From contig JARLGZ010000275.1 of assembly GCA_031292515.1 (NCBI GenBank), positions 1 to 64,000 of the forward strand: 64,000 bases of DNA, read 5' to 3'. Both the position numbers and the translations under genes were made by a program. Under the pieces are notes generated by a model, which saw nothing but the letters and a program-made list of their open reading frames with translations, made no database searches and had not been told where the DNA came from. The DNA is from Puia sp. (GTDB lineage Bacteria; Bacteroidota; Bacteroidia; Chitinophagales; Chitinophagaceae). Positions 50,893-60,745 of this stretch are shown one piece after another; within the stretch, counting starts at the first letter, position 1; every line of letters begins with the position of its first letter.

Positions 50893-51498
50893 ATGGAAGC
50901 AGCTATCGGGACAAGTTATGATACCGCTCAGATCAATCGATTAATAAGGACCCGGAGAAGTGTGTTTGTCAGCCAGTTCCGGAGGGGAGGCGTCATTCCC
51001 GACGAGATCATCGGTGAGCTTTTGGAAAATGCGAATTGGGCTCCGACCCACAAATTGACGGAGCCCTGGCGATTTACTGTCTTTTCTGGCGCGGGTCTGA
51101 AGAAACTGGGCGAATTCCAGGCGGGGCTGTATAGGCAGAATGCCGGGGCGCGTTTCAAACAGGAAAAATACGATAAACTGCTAAATACTCCGTCTGCCTG
51201 TTCACACATCATCGCCATCGGGATGAGACGCAGCGTCTCCGTATCCATCCCCGAAATGGAAGAAATTGCCGCCGTGGCCTGCGCCGTTCAGAATTTATAT
51301 TTATCCGCCACTGCCTATGGATTGGGTGGCTACTGGAGCACCGGCGGGATAACCTTCGAGCCGGGCGCCGCTTCTTTTTTCGGACTGGAAGGAGATGACA
51401 AACTGCTGGGATTCTTCTATCTGGGCGTGATAGAGACCCCATCGGGCGCCGGGTCGCGCGGACCCGTGATGGAAAAGACCGTTTGGATAAGAGGATAG
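50893..51498 (+). CDS. Nitroreductase-family flavoprotein
   Basis: The predicted protein has 201 residues: a full nitroreductase with the FMN-binding LIRTRRSVFVSQF near the N-terminus, LENANWAPTHKLTEPWRF, the central VACAVQNLYLSATAYGLGGYWS and LLGFFYLGVIETP. It reduces nitro compounds or quinones with NAD(P)H. The ATG at 50893 follows AAAAAGGAA; a longer in-frame start overlaps the terminator. The last codons and stop are duplicated downstream. Confidence 0.92.
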   Translation: MEAAIGTSYDTAQINRLIRTRRSVFVSQFRRGGVIPDEIIGELLENANWAPTHKLTEPWRFTVFSGAGLKKLGEFQAGLYRQNAGARFKQEKYDKLLNTPSACSHIIAIGMRRSVSVSIPEMEEIAAVACAVQNLYLSATAYGLGGYWSTGGITFEPGAASFFGLEGDDKLLGFFYLGVIETPSGAGSRGPVMEKTVWIRG

Positions 51499-51533
51499 CC
51501 GGATAAGAGAATAGCCGGATGAGAGAATAATAG
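51485..51533. repeat. Tail duplication of the nitroreductase gene
   Basis: GGATAAGAGGATAGCC (51485-51500, containing the gene's TAG stop) is followed directly by GGATAAGAGAATAGCC and then by GGATGAGAGAATAATAG. The units cover the last residues of the protein plus the stop codon. Confidence 0.93.
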
Positions 51534-51586
51534 TAACTTAGGGTCCCTTTTCATTTCGAAGAATAAATAACAAAAAACAATATAAC

Positions 51587-52117
51587 ATGCGTAAGACCCA
51601 ATTGATTCCCGCAATGCTTTTATTAGGATTAGCTGCTTGTAACAATGCCGGCGACAAGGCTGCGGCAGGCTCCGATACGGCGCAGGTGGCAAGCCACGAC
51701 ACTGCAGCCATGGGGCATGACAGTATGAGCCATATGGTGGACTCTTCCAAACTCGTGACACCGTTGCCCGCCGTTCCGGCCGGGGCGAAAGTCTTTTTTA
51801 AGAACCTGAAGGATGGAGCCACCGTTAAATCCCCTGTAAAGATCGAAATGGGCATCGAAGGCCTGAAACTGGACACCGCCGGTGCTATTGTTGCCGGATC
51901 GGGCCATCATCACCTGCTGGTAGATGCGGGCGACTCTATTCCCGCAGGACAAATCGTGCCGAAGGACGAACATCATCTCCATTTCGGCAAAGCGCAGAGC
52001 TCGACGGACCTCGTCCTGACGCCCGGTAAACATGTGCTGACGCTGCAGTTTGCCGATGGCATCCATCGTTCCTATGGGGCGGCGCTGGCAAAGACCATTA
52101 CCGTCGAGGTAAAATAA
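51587..52117 (+). CDS. DUF4399-family lipoprotein
   Basis: This 176-residue lipoprotein (signal LLLGLAACNNAG, Cys at residue 18) has a His/Met/Asp-rich linker (HDTAAMGHDSMSHMVD) and a DUF4399 domain (about 62-176) with VFFKNLKDGATVKSPVKIEM, GSGHHHLLVDAGD and PGKHVLTLQFADGIHRSYG. The family is small and uncharacterised. The His-rich motifs suggest metal or copper handling, but that is speculation. Its final codons plus stop recur twice downstream. Confidence 0.9.
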   Translation: MRKTQLIPAMLLLGLAACNNAGDKAAAGSDTAQVASHDTAAMGHDSMSHMVDSSKLVTPLPAVPAGAKVFFKNLKDGATVKSPVKIEMGIEGLKLDTAGAIVAGSGHHHLLVDAGDSIPAGQIVPKDEHHLHFGKAQSSTDLVLTPGKHVLTLQFADGIHRSYGAALAKTITVEVK

Positions 52118-52173
52118 GGTCGAGGTAAAATAATGCCGGGGTGTAAGAAAACATAGCAGTCGAGGTAAAATAG
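52103..52173. repeat. Three copies of the DUF4399 gene tail
   Basis: GTCGAGGTAAAATAA (Val-Glu-Val-Lys-stop, 52103-52117) is repeated exactly at 52119-52133 and as GTCGAGGTAAAATAG at 52159-52173. The repeated unit is the translated C-terminus plus stop codon. Confidence 0.96.
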
Positions 52174-52393
52174 AATAGGATACAGCGGTTCCCGGTGCGC
52201 GGAATCCGGATCCGGACGGCAGGTGCAGAGGTGAAAGATCTATTGTCTTCCGCTAGCAGCTGCCGTCTTTTTAATGGGGGGATCCCGGACAGGAAAAATA
52301 TTACCGGAGACCCAACCAAAGCAACGAAACCAGCGTAGTGGTTGTCAGGCAGATGTCAATAATATTTGGCCAAACAGACAAAAGATAACTTAA

Positions 52394-53113
52394 GTGATGA
52401 AAAAAAAGAATAGTTCTCTTCTCCCGGGGTTAGCGGTACTTGCATTCATATCGTTCAGTTTCAGCTCCTGCCTCAAAAGCAGCACTTCCGGCTCCGTTAG
52501 CACCTCGACCCCGATGACTTATATTTCCATATTGAACCTTGCGCCGTATGCCCCCGCCGTGGATGTTATTTTCAATGGTACCACCGCTACCCAAAATCTC
52601 AACCCGGATACCTATTTCTCCAGCTATTCCCAGGTCAACCCCGGCGCTTATGACATAAAATTCGTTAAAGATGGTTCGGATAGCCTTGTATCAGAAATAC
52701 CGACCTCTCAATATGACTCTCTGAATTTTTATACGTTGGTGCTCTATAACACCAGCCATAATTCGACCCAGGCGATCGCCATTCATGACAATTTCAGTAA
52801 TGTGACGAACAGCTATTCGTATTATCGTTTTTTTAATATGAATCCGGATCTGGGGGGAGTGGATCTTTATCTTTCGAACGCCTTGGTTCAAAGCAACCGG
52901 AAGCCGGCTGATAATGCAAACGCCGGCTCCACCTATAACTATTTTCAAGGCATTCAGCCAGGCTATTATACGGTAATCCTGAAAGCCACCGGAACCGATT
53001 CGCTGATCGCCAGTGCCACCAGCATAGATATCTCAGCCGGAAATGTATATACTTTCATGCTTGCCGGAAAAGGAGCCAACAGTACGTTCAACGTATTGCC
53101 GGGGACTTACTAG
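52394..53113 (+). CDS. DUF4397-family lipoprotein
   Basis: This 239-residue lipoprotein (signal ending SFSSCLKSS) has the DUF4397 repeat-type beta fold: YISILNLAPYAPAVDVIFN, the central YRFFNMNPDLGGVDLYLSN and a closing AGNVYTFMLAGKG. Such proteins are common surface lipoproteins of Bacteroidota with no defined role. It converges on the desaturase gene, and the two stop codons overlap within CTAG. Confidence 0.88.
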   Translation: MMKKKNSSLLPGLAVLAFISFSFSSCLKSSTSGSVSTSTPMTYISILNLAPYAPAVDVIFNGTTATQNLNPDTYFSSYSQVNPGAYDIKFVKDGSDSLVSEIPTSQYDSLNFYTLVLYNTSHNSTQAIAIHDNFSNVTNSYSYYRFFNMNPDLGGVDLYLSNALVQSNRKPADNANAGSTYNYFQGIQPGYYTVILKATGTDSLIASATSIDISAGNVYTFMLAGKGANSTFNVLPGTY

Positions 53114-53889
53114 AATTCGGTAACGACCCGCTTCGAGGAATTGGGATTGACCTTGACGATACGTAGCCAGCTAAAGACGCGGATAATGGGATAGACCGGG
53201 TCTATTTCGTACCATTTGACCCCAAAGTTTATACTGGAAGGGTATTTGTGATGATTGTTATGGAAGTTTTCTCCCATCATCACCAGCCCCAACGGAGACA
53301 TATTCCGGGAGGTATTGCTCATTTGGTAATTGACGGATCCGTATTTGTGGGCGTACCAGTTGATGATCACCCCGTGAAGAGGGCCCATCACGATCTGGAA
53401 GGGGAGCAGGATATACAGCCAGGGACTGGTTGCAAACAGGATATAAAAAACCAGGTAGAAGGCCACCCAGGCGATCCTGACAATCCAGGCATCTCCGATA
53501 CGGTCTACCAGTCGCCAATCGGGTACATTCTTAAGAAACCGGCTTTCCACATCCATTCTCTCCTGATAAATATCCGAATAAACCTTGCGGGTCTTCCACA
53601 TCAGCAAAAAGGCATTTGACGCCTGTTTTGGAGAGTGGGGATCCTGATCGGTATCGGTAAAAGCGTGATGCATCCTGTGCATGATGGCATATGCGCGTGG
53701 GCTAAGGTAAGAAGAGCCCTGTGCAAAAAATGAAAACAAGTAGAAAAATCGTTCCCAGGGTTTGCTCATCGTAAAAGCCCGGTGGGAAGCGTATCTATGT
53801 AAAAAAAACGTCTGTGCGAACAGTGACAAAAACCAATGTGCCACAAAAAATACCAGTATTATCATTAATCTTTTGCTCCTCGGCCGCAA
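53110..53889 (-). CDS. Acyl-CoA/fatty-acid desaturase
   Basis: This membrane di-iron desaturase of about 259 residues has three His boxes: HRYASHR, HRMHHAF and NNHHKYP, in the spacing of delta-9 type acyl desaturases, and hydrophobic hairpins between them. It introduces a double bond into membrane fatty acids. An internal ATG at 53865 is an alternative start. Its stop overlaps that of the convergent DUF4397 gene. Confidence 0.92.
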   Translation of the reverse strand: MRPRSKRLMIILVFFVAHWFLSLFAQTFFLHRYASHRAFTMSKPWERFFYLFSFFAQGSSYLSPRAYAIMHRMHHAFTDTDQDPHSPKQASNAFLLMWKTRKVYSDIYQERMDVESRFLKNVPDWRLVDRIGDAWIVRIAWVAFYLVFYILFATSPWLYILLPFQIVMGPLHGVIINWYAHKYGSVNYQMSNTSRNMSPLGLVMMGENFHNNHHKYPSSINFGVKWYEIDPVYPIIRVFSWLRIVKVNPNSSKRVVTEF

Positions 53890-54042
53890 ATTTAGTGTAT
53901 AATGAGGGCAATTGCTCTATTCAGCGAAGAATAATCTTATCCTTATCGTTAAATCTTCGCAGTTGCTGGATCCTCAGAGCCCCGGGAGCAGGATATGCGT
54001 GGCTTGCATAAAGAGAGATCAAATAAAAGACATCTAATAAAA

Positions 54043-54066
54043 GAGGATGGGCGTCGGCCCATCCTC
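54043..54066 (-). terminator. Rho-independent terminator after the beta-helix operon
   Basis: Perfect arms GAGGATGGGC and GCCCATCCTC with a four-base loop are followed on the minus strand by TTTTATTAG. It ends the transcript of the two genes to its right. Confidence 0.92.
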
Positions 54067-54107
54067 CTGGTATTCCCAATCATTTTTTATCGGCCCTTCC
54101 CAACAGA

Positions 54108-54302
54108 CTATTCGTAGGCAGTCACTGTTTGCGTATACGTGGCATTGCCGCTGCTGTCTTTTACCATCAGCCTGTATTGCACGGGCTGGGTTCCTTTTGC
54201 CGATACATCTTTTTTTGTGTTGCAGGCAGAAAAGAAAAACAGGGATACAAGGGACCCGGCAATCAGCAGGAATCCGGCGGTTTTCATTTTGTGGTTTCTC
54301 AT
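54108..54302 (-). CDS. Small lipoprotein coupled to the beta-helix gene
   Basis: This 64-residue lipoprotein has the signal AGSLVSLFFFSACNTKKD and a polar tail ending VTAYE. The start at 54302 overlaps the stop of the upstream beta-helix gene (ATGA), implying coupled translation. No family is recognised. The mature chain of about 35 residues is too short for an enzyme; it may be an accessory anchor. Confidence 0.75.
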   Translation of the reverse strand: MRNHKMKTAGFLLIAGSLVSLFFFSACNTKKDVSAKGTQPVQYRLMVKDSSGNATYTQTVTAYE

Positions 54303-55840
54303 GGTTTTTTATAATTGTATTTGTATGAATAATGCAGTTGGCTCGAGGATTTTCCGGCAGCAGGAACGCTATCGACGCTTGACCAGTTGCTGCCATCGGT
54401 GCTCCGCTGGATCACGAACTGTTTGGCGGTGGTTTCGGAATCCGTCTGCCATTGTACCGTGGTCGAGCTTACGGAAGGTGTGGCTACCAGGCTGGTGACG
54501 GTGGCCGTCGCCTGCTGTGCCCCTGTGTACTCTCTTGCGCCGATATCGATCACGCCACCCTGGGGCCTGGTAATACCGCCGATGTCCGTGGTAATAAAGG
54601 CTTCTGCATAGCCTGTGTTGATGGCGGGGCTGCCGGTCTTTAAGTAGCAATTCACCTGATCGACCAACACGTTTCCGATCTGGGCGGTCGTGAAATAAAG
54701 GTTATTGCTGGTGTCAGGCAGCGCATCCCCTGCATTCATCTGAATCAGCTTGCTAGCCTGGATCTGGGAAGTGTTGAAAGAGATATTATTCCGGATCTCG
54801 CATTTGTAACCGGTGAAAGGTCCTACGATCACCAGGCATGTTGTATACCCGTCAGTCTCCGTTTTATTGCCTGCGGTGTTGTTCAGGACGTGAATATTGC
54901 CGCCTGTGCAAAACGGAGGGGTTTTGCCGCTCGTAAACCCCGTCGGGTCCACGCGGGTATCAATGGTGCCGTACATGACAGAGTTTAGATCGATGCAGTT
55001 ATACAGGTAGCTATCCGACACGCCATCCAAACCTGTATTAAAGATCCGCATGATATAGCCATATCCCCCGTTCCGGTAGATATTGTGCACCCGGGCGTTT
55101 CCGTAGATCTGAAAGATCCCCACGTCACCCGAGGAATTCGGCACGGGCCCCGTCACGGTCCAGTCATGCGCATCCAGGTGATAGATGGACGCTCCCGCGA
55201 CTTGCTGGCCATTGGAAGTCGTATTGGTAATGATCACATTGAAAATGGCGATCGAATCGATCACGTTTTTAAAATCGGTGGTAGAACCGTAACTGCCTTG
55301 CAGGAACTGGCCCGAGCTCGTGAGACGGATATTGCCGATCGCCGTCTTATAGAGGAGCTTGGTGGAGACATTCCCGTTATAAGTAGCCATTCCATTTTGG
55401 GAGGCGTTGAAAAACTGCCCGACCCCCGTATTATCGAAATTGTAGATTCGCAGACCGGAACATTTGCCCTGGACGACAAAGACGGGAGTTTTGCTGGTTG
55501 CAAAAAAACCGTAGGTCAGCCCCGAAGCCCCGTTACCTGCGATGGTAACATTCGTCAGGTTCGAGATGGAGATGCTCCCGGTAAAGGTCACAAGCGCGCC
55601 ATTGTTGATAATCGACACGCCGCTGAGATTCGAAAAACCGGCGCCTGTATAAGTCCCTGGCTTAATGGCCAGCACATCTCCCGCGGAAAGACCGTTCATG
55701 CTGGTCACCGAGAGATTTCCGCTGCCGCTGCCGATGACAACTGTCTTCGCTGATACCCGCAGTGCGGCGGAGGCCAGGAAAAGTAATAGAAAAGAGGGAA
55801 GTGTTCGGTTTTTCAACCGTTGAAAAAGTCTGGTTTTCAT
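54299..55840 (-). CDS. Secreted parallel beta-helix protein
   Basis: This 513-residue protein has a signal peptide (to about residue 31) and a repetitive Asn/Gly/Ser-rich body of right-handed beta-helix type: GDVLAIKPGTYTGAGFSNLSG followed by repeated short strands such as ISNLTNVTIAGNG. It continues to a segment QGGVIDIGAREYTG that ends many polysaccharide-lyase-like repeat proteins. The last 80 residues look like a fibronectin-type domain (VQWQTDSETTAKQFVIQRSTD). A carbohydrate-binding or lyase role is likely; no catalytic site is identified. Confidence 0.85.
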   Translation of the reverse strand: MKTRLFQRLKNRTLPSFLLLFLASAALRVSAKTVVIGSGSGNLSVTSMNGLSAGDVLAIKPGTYTGAGFSNLSGVSIINNGALVTFTGSISISNLTNVTIAGNGASGLTYGFFATSKTPVFVVQGKCSGLRIYNFDNTGVGQFFNASQNGMATYNGNVSTKLLYKTAIGNIRLTSSGQFLQGSYGSTTDFKNVIDSIAIFNVIITNTTSNGQQVAGASIYHLDAHDWTVTGPVPNSSGDVGIFQIYGNARVHNIYRNGGYGYIMRIFNTGLDGVSDSYLYNCIDLNSVMYGTIDTRVDPTGFTSGKTPPFCTGGNIHVLNNTAGNKTETDGYTTCLVIVGPFTGYKCEIRNNISFNTSQIQASKLIQMNAGDALPDTSNNLYFTTAQIGNVLVDQVNCYLKTGSPAINTGYAEAFITTDIGGITRPQGGVIDIGAREYTGAQQATATVTSLVATPSVSSTTVQWQTDSETTAKQFVIQRSTDGSNWSSVDSVPAAGKSSSQLHYSYKYNYKKP

Positions 55841-56434
55841 TTTTGTGGTGTTTTTTTGGAAATCAGAAAATAAAATTACTGACGGTTTTCGTCATAGTGC
55901 GGCCCGCCCGCCGAATCGATGATCCGGCAAAAAAACATATAGCGCGTGGGCATACCCGTGGCTACGATATGTAATAGCTCGTGAATACTTCAAGATAATA
56001 TGAGGGATTCCGGTACGATCGGAGGCAGGAGCAAATTGATCTTTTGATGATCTTTAAATCGGTTTTAAAAGTTTTTCAATCTTGCTTTAGAATTGGATCA
56101 TGGGACTGATTAAGTAAATGGGAAATTATGGGAATATTTATCCCTGTTTGCAAAATCCCTACCAGGATTTTCCGATGGGCGGGAGTGCGTGCCGGATTTA
56201 AGGGAGGGTGAGAAATCCGGATATGCAAGAGACTGGAACCCAGTCCATGACGGAAAAAGAACGTCTGCCTGTCCAAAAAAATATATCCTATGGCGTTATG
56301 AAAGGAGCTTGCAAGGGTATAAAGATGAGAAAAAGCAGCAGGGGCCGGCGGTAGACTCCGGTAAAACAGCAAGGACCCCGGCGGGCACGGAATATGCCCG
56401 AAGGCGATAAACAAAGCAGCTGGTAAACAAAAAA
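55841..56434. other. Gene-free intergenic region
   Basis: About 590 bases lie between the beta-helix gene start and the gcvP terminator. A 144-codon frame on the minus strand (56076-56510) crosses the terminator and has no coding character. The promoter of the beta-helix gene should lie in the first 150 bases. Nothing else is seen. Confidence 0.55.
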
Positions 56435-56456
56435 GCCACTCCTTTACAGGAGCGGC
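56435..56456 (-). terminator. Rho-independent terminator of gcvP
   Basis: Arms GCCACTCCT and AGGAGCGGC (one mismatch) around TTAC are followed on the minus strand by a T-rich run. It lies about 80 bases beyond the gcvP stop. Confidence 0.82.
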
Positions 56457-56537
56457 CCTCTCTCTATCATTTATAAATATCCTTTTCCTTGCCTGGCCTT
56501 GCCTTTCCAATCCCTCTGTTCGTGTTCCTTTTTCTTC

Positions 56538-59459
56538 CTAATTGGCAATCGCCTCTTCCGCATAGGAAGATACGGGTTCACAGGTGCAGATCAGGTTCCG
56601 GTCCCCATAGGTATTGTTTACCCGGGCAATGCTGGGCCAGAATTTGTTCTCTTTCAAATAGGGCAGGGGAAAGGCCGCCTGCTGACGGGTATAGGCGTGT
56701 TTCCATTCGTCGGCGCAGATTACATGCTGGGTGTGCGGCGCATTCTTAAGAGCATTATCGGTTTTGTCCGCGTTGCCGTCTTCTATGGCCTTTATCTCCT
56801 GGTAGATGCCGATCATGGCGTCACAAAAACGATCCAGTTCTGCTTTGTCCTCGCTTTCGGTGGGCTCGATCATGATCGTGCCGGGAACGGGAAAGCTGAG
56901 CGTGGGCGCGTGGAAGCCGTAGTCCATGAGACGTTTGGCGACGTCCTCCGCTTCGACCCCGGCACGGGTCTTAAAAGGCCGGAGATCCACGATGAATTCG
57001 TGTGCACAGGTGCCGTTGGCCCCGCTGTATAATATCGGGTAATATTTTTCCAACCGGGTTTTCATGTAGTTGGCATTCAGGATCGCATACCTCGTGGCCT
57101 GGGTCAGCCCCTCTCCTCCCAGCATTTTGATATAGGCATAGCTGATGAGCAGTATGCTCGCCGAGCCATAGGGCGCGGAGGAGATGGCGTGAGAAGGGTG
57201 AGACAGTGAGTCGTCGGTAGTGAGTGGTGAGTGGGGGTTACTGACGATATGTCCGGGCAGGAAAGGCTTTAGTTTCTCGTTCACGCAGATCGGGCCCATG
57301 CCCGGGCCACCGCCTCCATGCGGGATGGCGAAGGTTTTGTGGAGGTTCAGGTGACAGACATCCGCACCGATCGCCCCGGGGCTGGTAAACCCTACCTGCG
57401 CATTCATATTGGCCCCATCCATGTATACCAATCCGCCGTTGTCATGAACGGTACGACAGATCTCTTTGATGCTTTCTTCGAATACACCATGCGTGGAAGG
57501 ATAGGTAATCATCAGCCCGGCAAGCCGGTCTTTGTATTGCACTGCCTTGTTTTTAAGGTCCGTCGTGTCTACATGCCCCTCCTCATCACTCTTCACCACC
57601 ACGACCTTCATGCCCGCCATGATGGCGCTGGCGGGATTGGTGCCGTGCGCGGAGATAGGTATCAGCATGACGTCGCGATACCCTTCCTTTCTTGCGGCAT
57701 GGTAGGCGCGTATCGTCAGTAAACCGGCATATTCGCCCTGCGCTCCGCTGTTGGGCTGCAGGGATGTGGCCGCAAAGCCGGTGATCTGGCTAAGCCAGGA
57801 TGCCAGTTCGTTCAGGATCTGCTGGTAGCCTTGCCATTGGTCTGCCGGGGCAAAAGGATGCAAACCGCCGAATTCGGGCCAGCTGACGGGTATCAGTTCC
57901 GTAGCCGCGTTCAGCTTCATTGTACAGGATCCCAGGGAGATCATGGACGTATTCAAGGACAGATCCTTGTTTTCCAGGCTTTTGAGATAACGCATCATTT
58001 GGCTTTCGCTATGATGGGTATTGAATACCGGGTGCTTGAGGAATTCGGCGGTACGCGTGCTGTAGGCAGGGATATTATCCAGGCTGTCTTCCACGTCAAA
58101 GGTGACCGAGACGGTATCCGAACCCGTCATCTCCCCGAAAACGGAAAGGATATTCAGCACATCGTGTTGTGTGGTCGTTTCGTCCAGGGAAATGCTGATG
58201 CCATCGGTACCGTCATAGTAAAAGTTTATACCCCGAGCCTCCGCGACCGCCCGGAGTGCCGTCGGGTTGTCTGGTTTCAACCGTATGGTATCGAAATAAA
58301 ATTCGTTCTCGTTGTTGAATCCCAATGCTTCCAGTTCATAAGACAGCGTCTGGGTGAGCATGCTGACCCTTTTGGCGATATCGGTCAGTCCTTTGGGACC
58401 ATGATAAACGGCGTACATCGCGGCCATATTTGCAAGCAGGGCCTGGGCAGTGCAAATATTGGAGGTGGCTTTTTCCCGCTTGATATGCTGTTCGCGGGTC
58501 TGGAGTGCCATACGAAGGGCCCGGTTGCCTTGCGCATCGATGCTTATGCCGATGATCCTGCCCGGGATGGCCCTCTTGAAATCATCTCTCGCTGCAAAAA
58601 AAGCCGCGTGCGGTCCTCCGAAGCCCATGGGGACCCCAAAACGCTGAGAGGATCCCACGGCCGCGTCGGCACCGAGCTCACCCGGAGGTGTTAGCAAAGT
58701 GAGCGCGAGAAGATCGGTGGCCATGACGACATAACCGCCGTGGTCGTGGACCTGGCCGATGAATTTGCGATAGTCCCTTATGGAGCCATTGCTGTCGGGA
58801 TATTGAACGATCGCCCCGAAATAAGATTCGTCGATGGTGGCCTGGCGATAGTCGCCCGTCACCAACTCGATCCCTACCGGGATCGCCCGTGTCAAAAGGA
58901 TGTCTTTTGTCTGGGGGAAGAGTTTGTCATCGACGAAGAACTTAGGGACGGTGATGTGATCGTGGTCCTTATTCTTCAGGTTAAAGAACATGGTCATCGC
59001 TTCGGCGGCGGCAGTCCCTTCATCGAGGAGGGAGGCATTGGCCAGCGGCAGCGCCGTCAGATCGGACACCATGGTCTGAAAGTTCAGCAGGCTTTCCAAC
59101 CGTCCCTGGGCTATTTCGGCCTGGTAGGGTGTATATTGAGTATACCAGCCGGGGTTTTCAAATACATTCCGGAGGATGACGCTGGGTACAATCGTATTAT
59201 AGTAGCCCTGGCCGATATAGGACTTATATACTTTATTTCTTGCCGCAACCTGCTTTAGGTCGCTAAGATATTGATACTCACTGACCGGCCCGGGGATCGA
59301 CAGCGGTCGGGGATTGCGGATGGAAAGAGGGATGGTCTTGTCGATTAACTCTTCAAAGCTATGCACGCCGATGGTTCTCAGCATCCTCGAAGTTTCCTGC
59401 TCATTGGGTCCTATATGCCTGCCGGCGAATTCATTGGCCTGTTGTTCGAATAGGTTCAT
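56538..59459 (-). CDS. gcvP: Glycine dehydrogenase (decarboxylating), single-chain P-protein
   Basis: GcvP is the PLP enzyme that decarboxylates glycine and hands the aminomethyl group to the lipoyl H-protein in the glycine cleavage system. The 973-residue chain has both halves of P-protein fused: [12 protein letters not shown] at the start, [14 protein letters not shown], then the PLP site [19 protein letters not shown] with the cofactor Lys. An insert of about 8 residues beyond the usual length lies in a loop after LPGHIVS ([17 protein letters not shown]) and is encoded by antisense AGTGAGT-type repeat DNA. No gcvT or gcvH is next to it. Confidence 0.97.
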   Translation of the reverse strand: MNLFEQQANEFAGRHIGPNEQETSRMLRTIGVHSFEELIDKTIPLSIRNPRPLSIPGPVSEYQYLSDLKQVAARNKVYKSYIGQGYYNTIVPSVILRNVFENPGWYTQYTPYQAEIAQGRLESLLNFQTMVSDLTALPLANASLLDEGTAAAEAMTMFFNLKNKDHDHITVPKFFVDDKLFPQTKDILLTRAIPVGIELVTGDYRQATIDESYFGAIVQYPDSNGSIRDYRKFIGQVHDHGGYVVMATDLLALTLLTPPGELGADAAVGSSQRFGVPMGFGGPHAAFFAARDDFKRAIPGRIIGISIDAQGNRALRMALQTREQHIKREKATSNICTAQALLANMAAMYAVYHGPKGLTDIAKRVSMLTQTLSYELEALGFNNENEFYFDTIRLKPDNPTALRAVAEARGINFYYDGTDGISISLDETTTQHDVLNILSVFGEMTGSDTVSVTFDVEDSLDNIPAYSTRTAEFLKHPVFNTHHSESQMMRYLKSLENKDLSLNTSMISLGSCTMKLNAATELIPVSWPEFGGLHPFAPADQWQGYQQILNELASWLSQITGFAATSLQPNSGAQGEYAGLLTIRAYHAARKEGYRDVMLIPISAHGTNPASAIMAGMKVVVVKSDEEGHVDTTDLKNKAVQYKDRLAGLMITYPSTHGVFEESIKEICRTVHDNGGLVYMDGANMNAQVGFTSPGAIGADVCHLNLHKTFAIPHGGGGPGMGPICVNEKLKPFLPGHIVSNPHSPLTTDDSLSHPSHAISSAPYGSASILLISYAYIKMLGGEGLTQATRYAILNANYMKTRLEKYYPILYSGANGTCAHEFIVDLRPFKTRAGVEAEDVAKRLMDYGFHAPTLSFPVPGTIMIEPTESEDKAELDRFCDAMIGIYQEIKAIEDGNADKTDNALKNAPHTQHVICADEWKHAYTRQQAAFPLPYLKENKFWPSIARVNNTYGDRNLICTCEPVSSYAEEAIAN
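57189..57236. repeat. AGTGAGT-type repeat inside the gcvP coding region
   Basis: The + strand reads GTGAGAAGGGTGAGACAGTG, then GAGTCGTCGGTAGTGAGTGG and TGAGTGGGGG. These are degenerate heptamers matching the array at 1-133. gcvP is read from the other strand, where the repeat has no stop codons, and yields the His/Ser/Thr/Leu-rich loop. Confidence 0.85.
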
Positions 59460-59620
59460 ACTGTGGGATTAACAGTTAAAAAGATTGGCAAAGTTACGGC
59501 TATGCAGGCAGAAAAAAGCCATTTTGTCCGGGGGGTGGATAAAACCGGATTCCGGTGGATTAAAGTCAGGCGCTTACTGATGAATAGTTACTGAGGAAAA
59601 AGCAGGGACACAGGGGCACA

Positions 59621-59657
59621 AAAAAGCCCTTTCTTTTTTTGTAAGAAAGGGCTTTTT
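59621..59657. terminator. Bidirectional terminator
   Basis: Arms AAAAAGCCCTTTCTT and AAGAAAGGGCTTTTT, with T- or A-runs on both sides, can stop transcription in either direction. It lies after the fatty-acid-hydroxylase gene on the minus strand and before gcvP. Confidence 0.9.
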
Positions 59658-59800
59658 TTTTAAAAACCCCTAAACCTAAAACATTTTGCCCGGTAGCGTA
59701 ACCATAAAACCTACGGTATAAAGATAAAAAACGACGGCGGATCGAAGTCTCATAATTAATTAAAAGAAAATTAAAATCGGGCGGCGGAGCCCACAGGCTG

Positions 59801-60745
59801 CTAGGCGATTTCGGCGGTTCCGCCATCGGGATGGATATGGTGGCCGGCCGGGGAGCAGCCTTCTTCCCATTCACGCAGCTGTTCGCTGGTCAGCCTGCTT
59901 CCGTCATGGCTCCAGCCGGGGAGCCCAAAGATGTATTTCCACCTCTCCTTCCAGCTGATGTCTTTCCGTAAGATATCCTTTCTGATTGCATTCCACTCAT
60001 GGAATACGATATTGAAGGGCGTCTGTTTTTCCAACTGCGTGGTGAGGCCATATCTTTTTGGTTGGTATTCTTCCGTTGTCAGTTCAGGCTGGAAAGTGCC
60101 GAAAAGCTGGTCCCAGATGATCAGGAACATGCCCATATTCTTATCCAGGTATTTCGGATTGGAGGCATGATGCACGCGGTGATGGGAAGGTGTAACGAGT
60201 ATATATTCAAGCCATCCCATTTTGTTGATAAGCTCGGTGTGAACAAAGATCCCCCATATCTGTGTCGCGGAATAGATAAAGACGATGTCCAGGGGTTTGA
60301 ATCCCAGCAGGGCCAGGGGTATGAAATAGACAAAGCGGTAGAGCGGCTGAAAAACGGAAGAGCGGAACCCGACGGTGAAATTCATCTTCTCCGAAGAGTG
60401 GTGCGTCACGTGTATTGCCCAGAAGAAACGGATCTCATGGTCGAACCGGTGCAGCCAATAGTACAGGAAATCCTCGGCCAGCACCAACAGAAACCAATAA
60501 GAGAATACATTGGTGACAGACAGCCGGTGATGCTCGTAGAAGAAATTCAGCACGGCCAGATAGCCCCCCCTGAACAGCAGATCCAGGCCTCCGTTCATGA
60601 GCATCAGGTAGACATTCGTAAACGTGTCTTTCCAGGTAAAGAGTTTCCTGTGCCTGTAGTTGCTCAACAGTATTTCAGTGCCTATGATAATAAAATACAA
60701 AGGCGTACTGATCACGAATAATATTTGCTCTTTTATTGAGTTCAC
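59801..60745 (-). CDS. Fatty-acid hydroxylase/sterol desaturase superfamily protein
   Basis: This 314-residue protein with several membrane helices carries the His-rich di-iron motifs of the superfamily: HRFDHE, HVTHHSSEKMNF and HHRVHHASN. Members hydroxylate or desaturate fatty acids, sterols, carotenoids or alkylglycerols in membranes. The C-terminal half includes ISWKERWKYIFGLPGWSHDG, seen in the bacterial alkylglycerol-monooxygenase-like branch. The product is unknown. It is a single gene with a bidirectional terminator downstream. Confidence 0.92.
   Translation of the reverse strand: MNSIKEQILFVISTPLYFIIIGTEILLSNYRHRKLFTWKDTFTNVYLMLMNGGLDLLFRGGYLAVLNFFYEHHRLSVTNVFSYWFLLVLAEDFLYYWLHRFDHEIRFFWAIHVTHHSSEKMNFTVGFRSSVFQPLYRFVYFIPLALLGFKPLDIVFIYSATQIWGIFVHTELINKMGWLEYILVTPSHHRVHHASNPKYLDKNMGMFLIIWDQLFGTFQPELTTEEYQPKRYGLTTQLEKQTPFNIVFHEWNAIRKDILRKDISWKERWKYIFGLPGWSHDGSRLTSEQLREWEEGCSPAGHHIHPDGGTAEIA

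Noticed and set aside
56076-56510. 144-codon frame after gcvP
   Set aside because: It runs through the gcvP terminator hairpin, has no ribosome-binding site and no coding character.
59566-59874. 102-codon frame between gcvP and the hydroxylase gene
   Set aside because: It contains the bidirectional terminator and overlaps the end of the hydroxylase gene. The Lys/Phe-rich peptide is the terminator translated.
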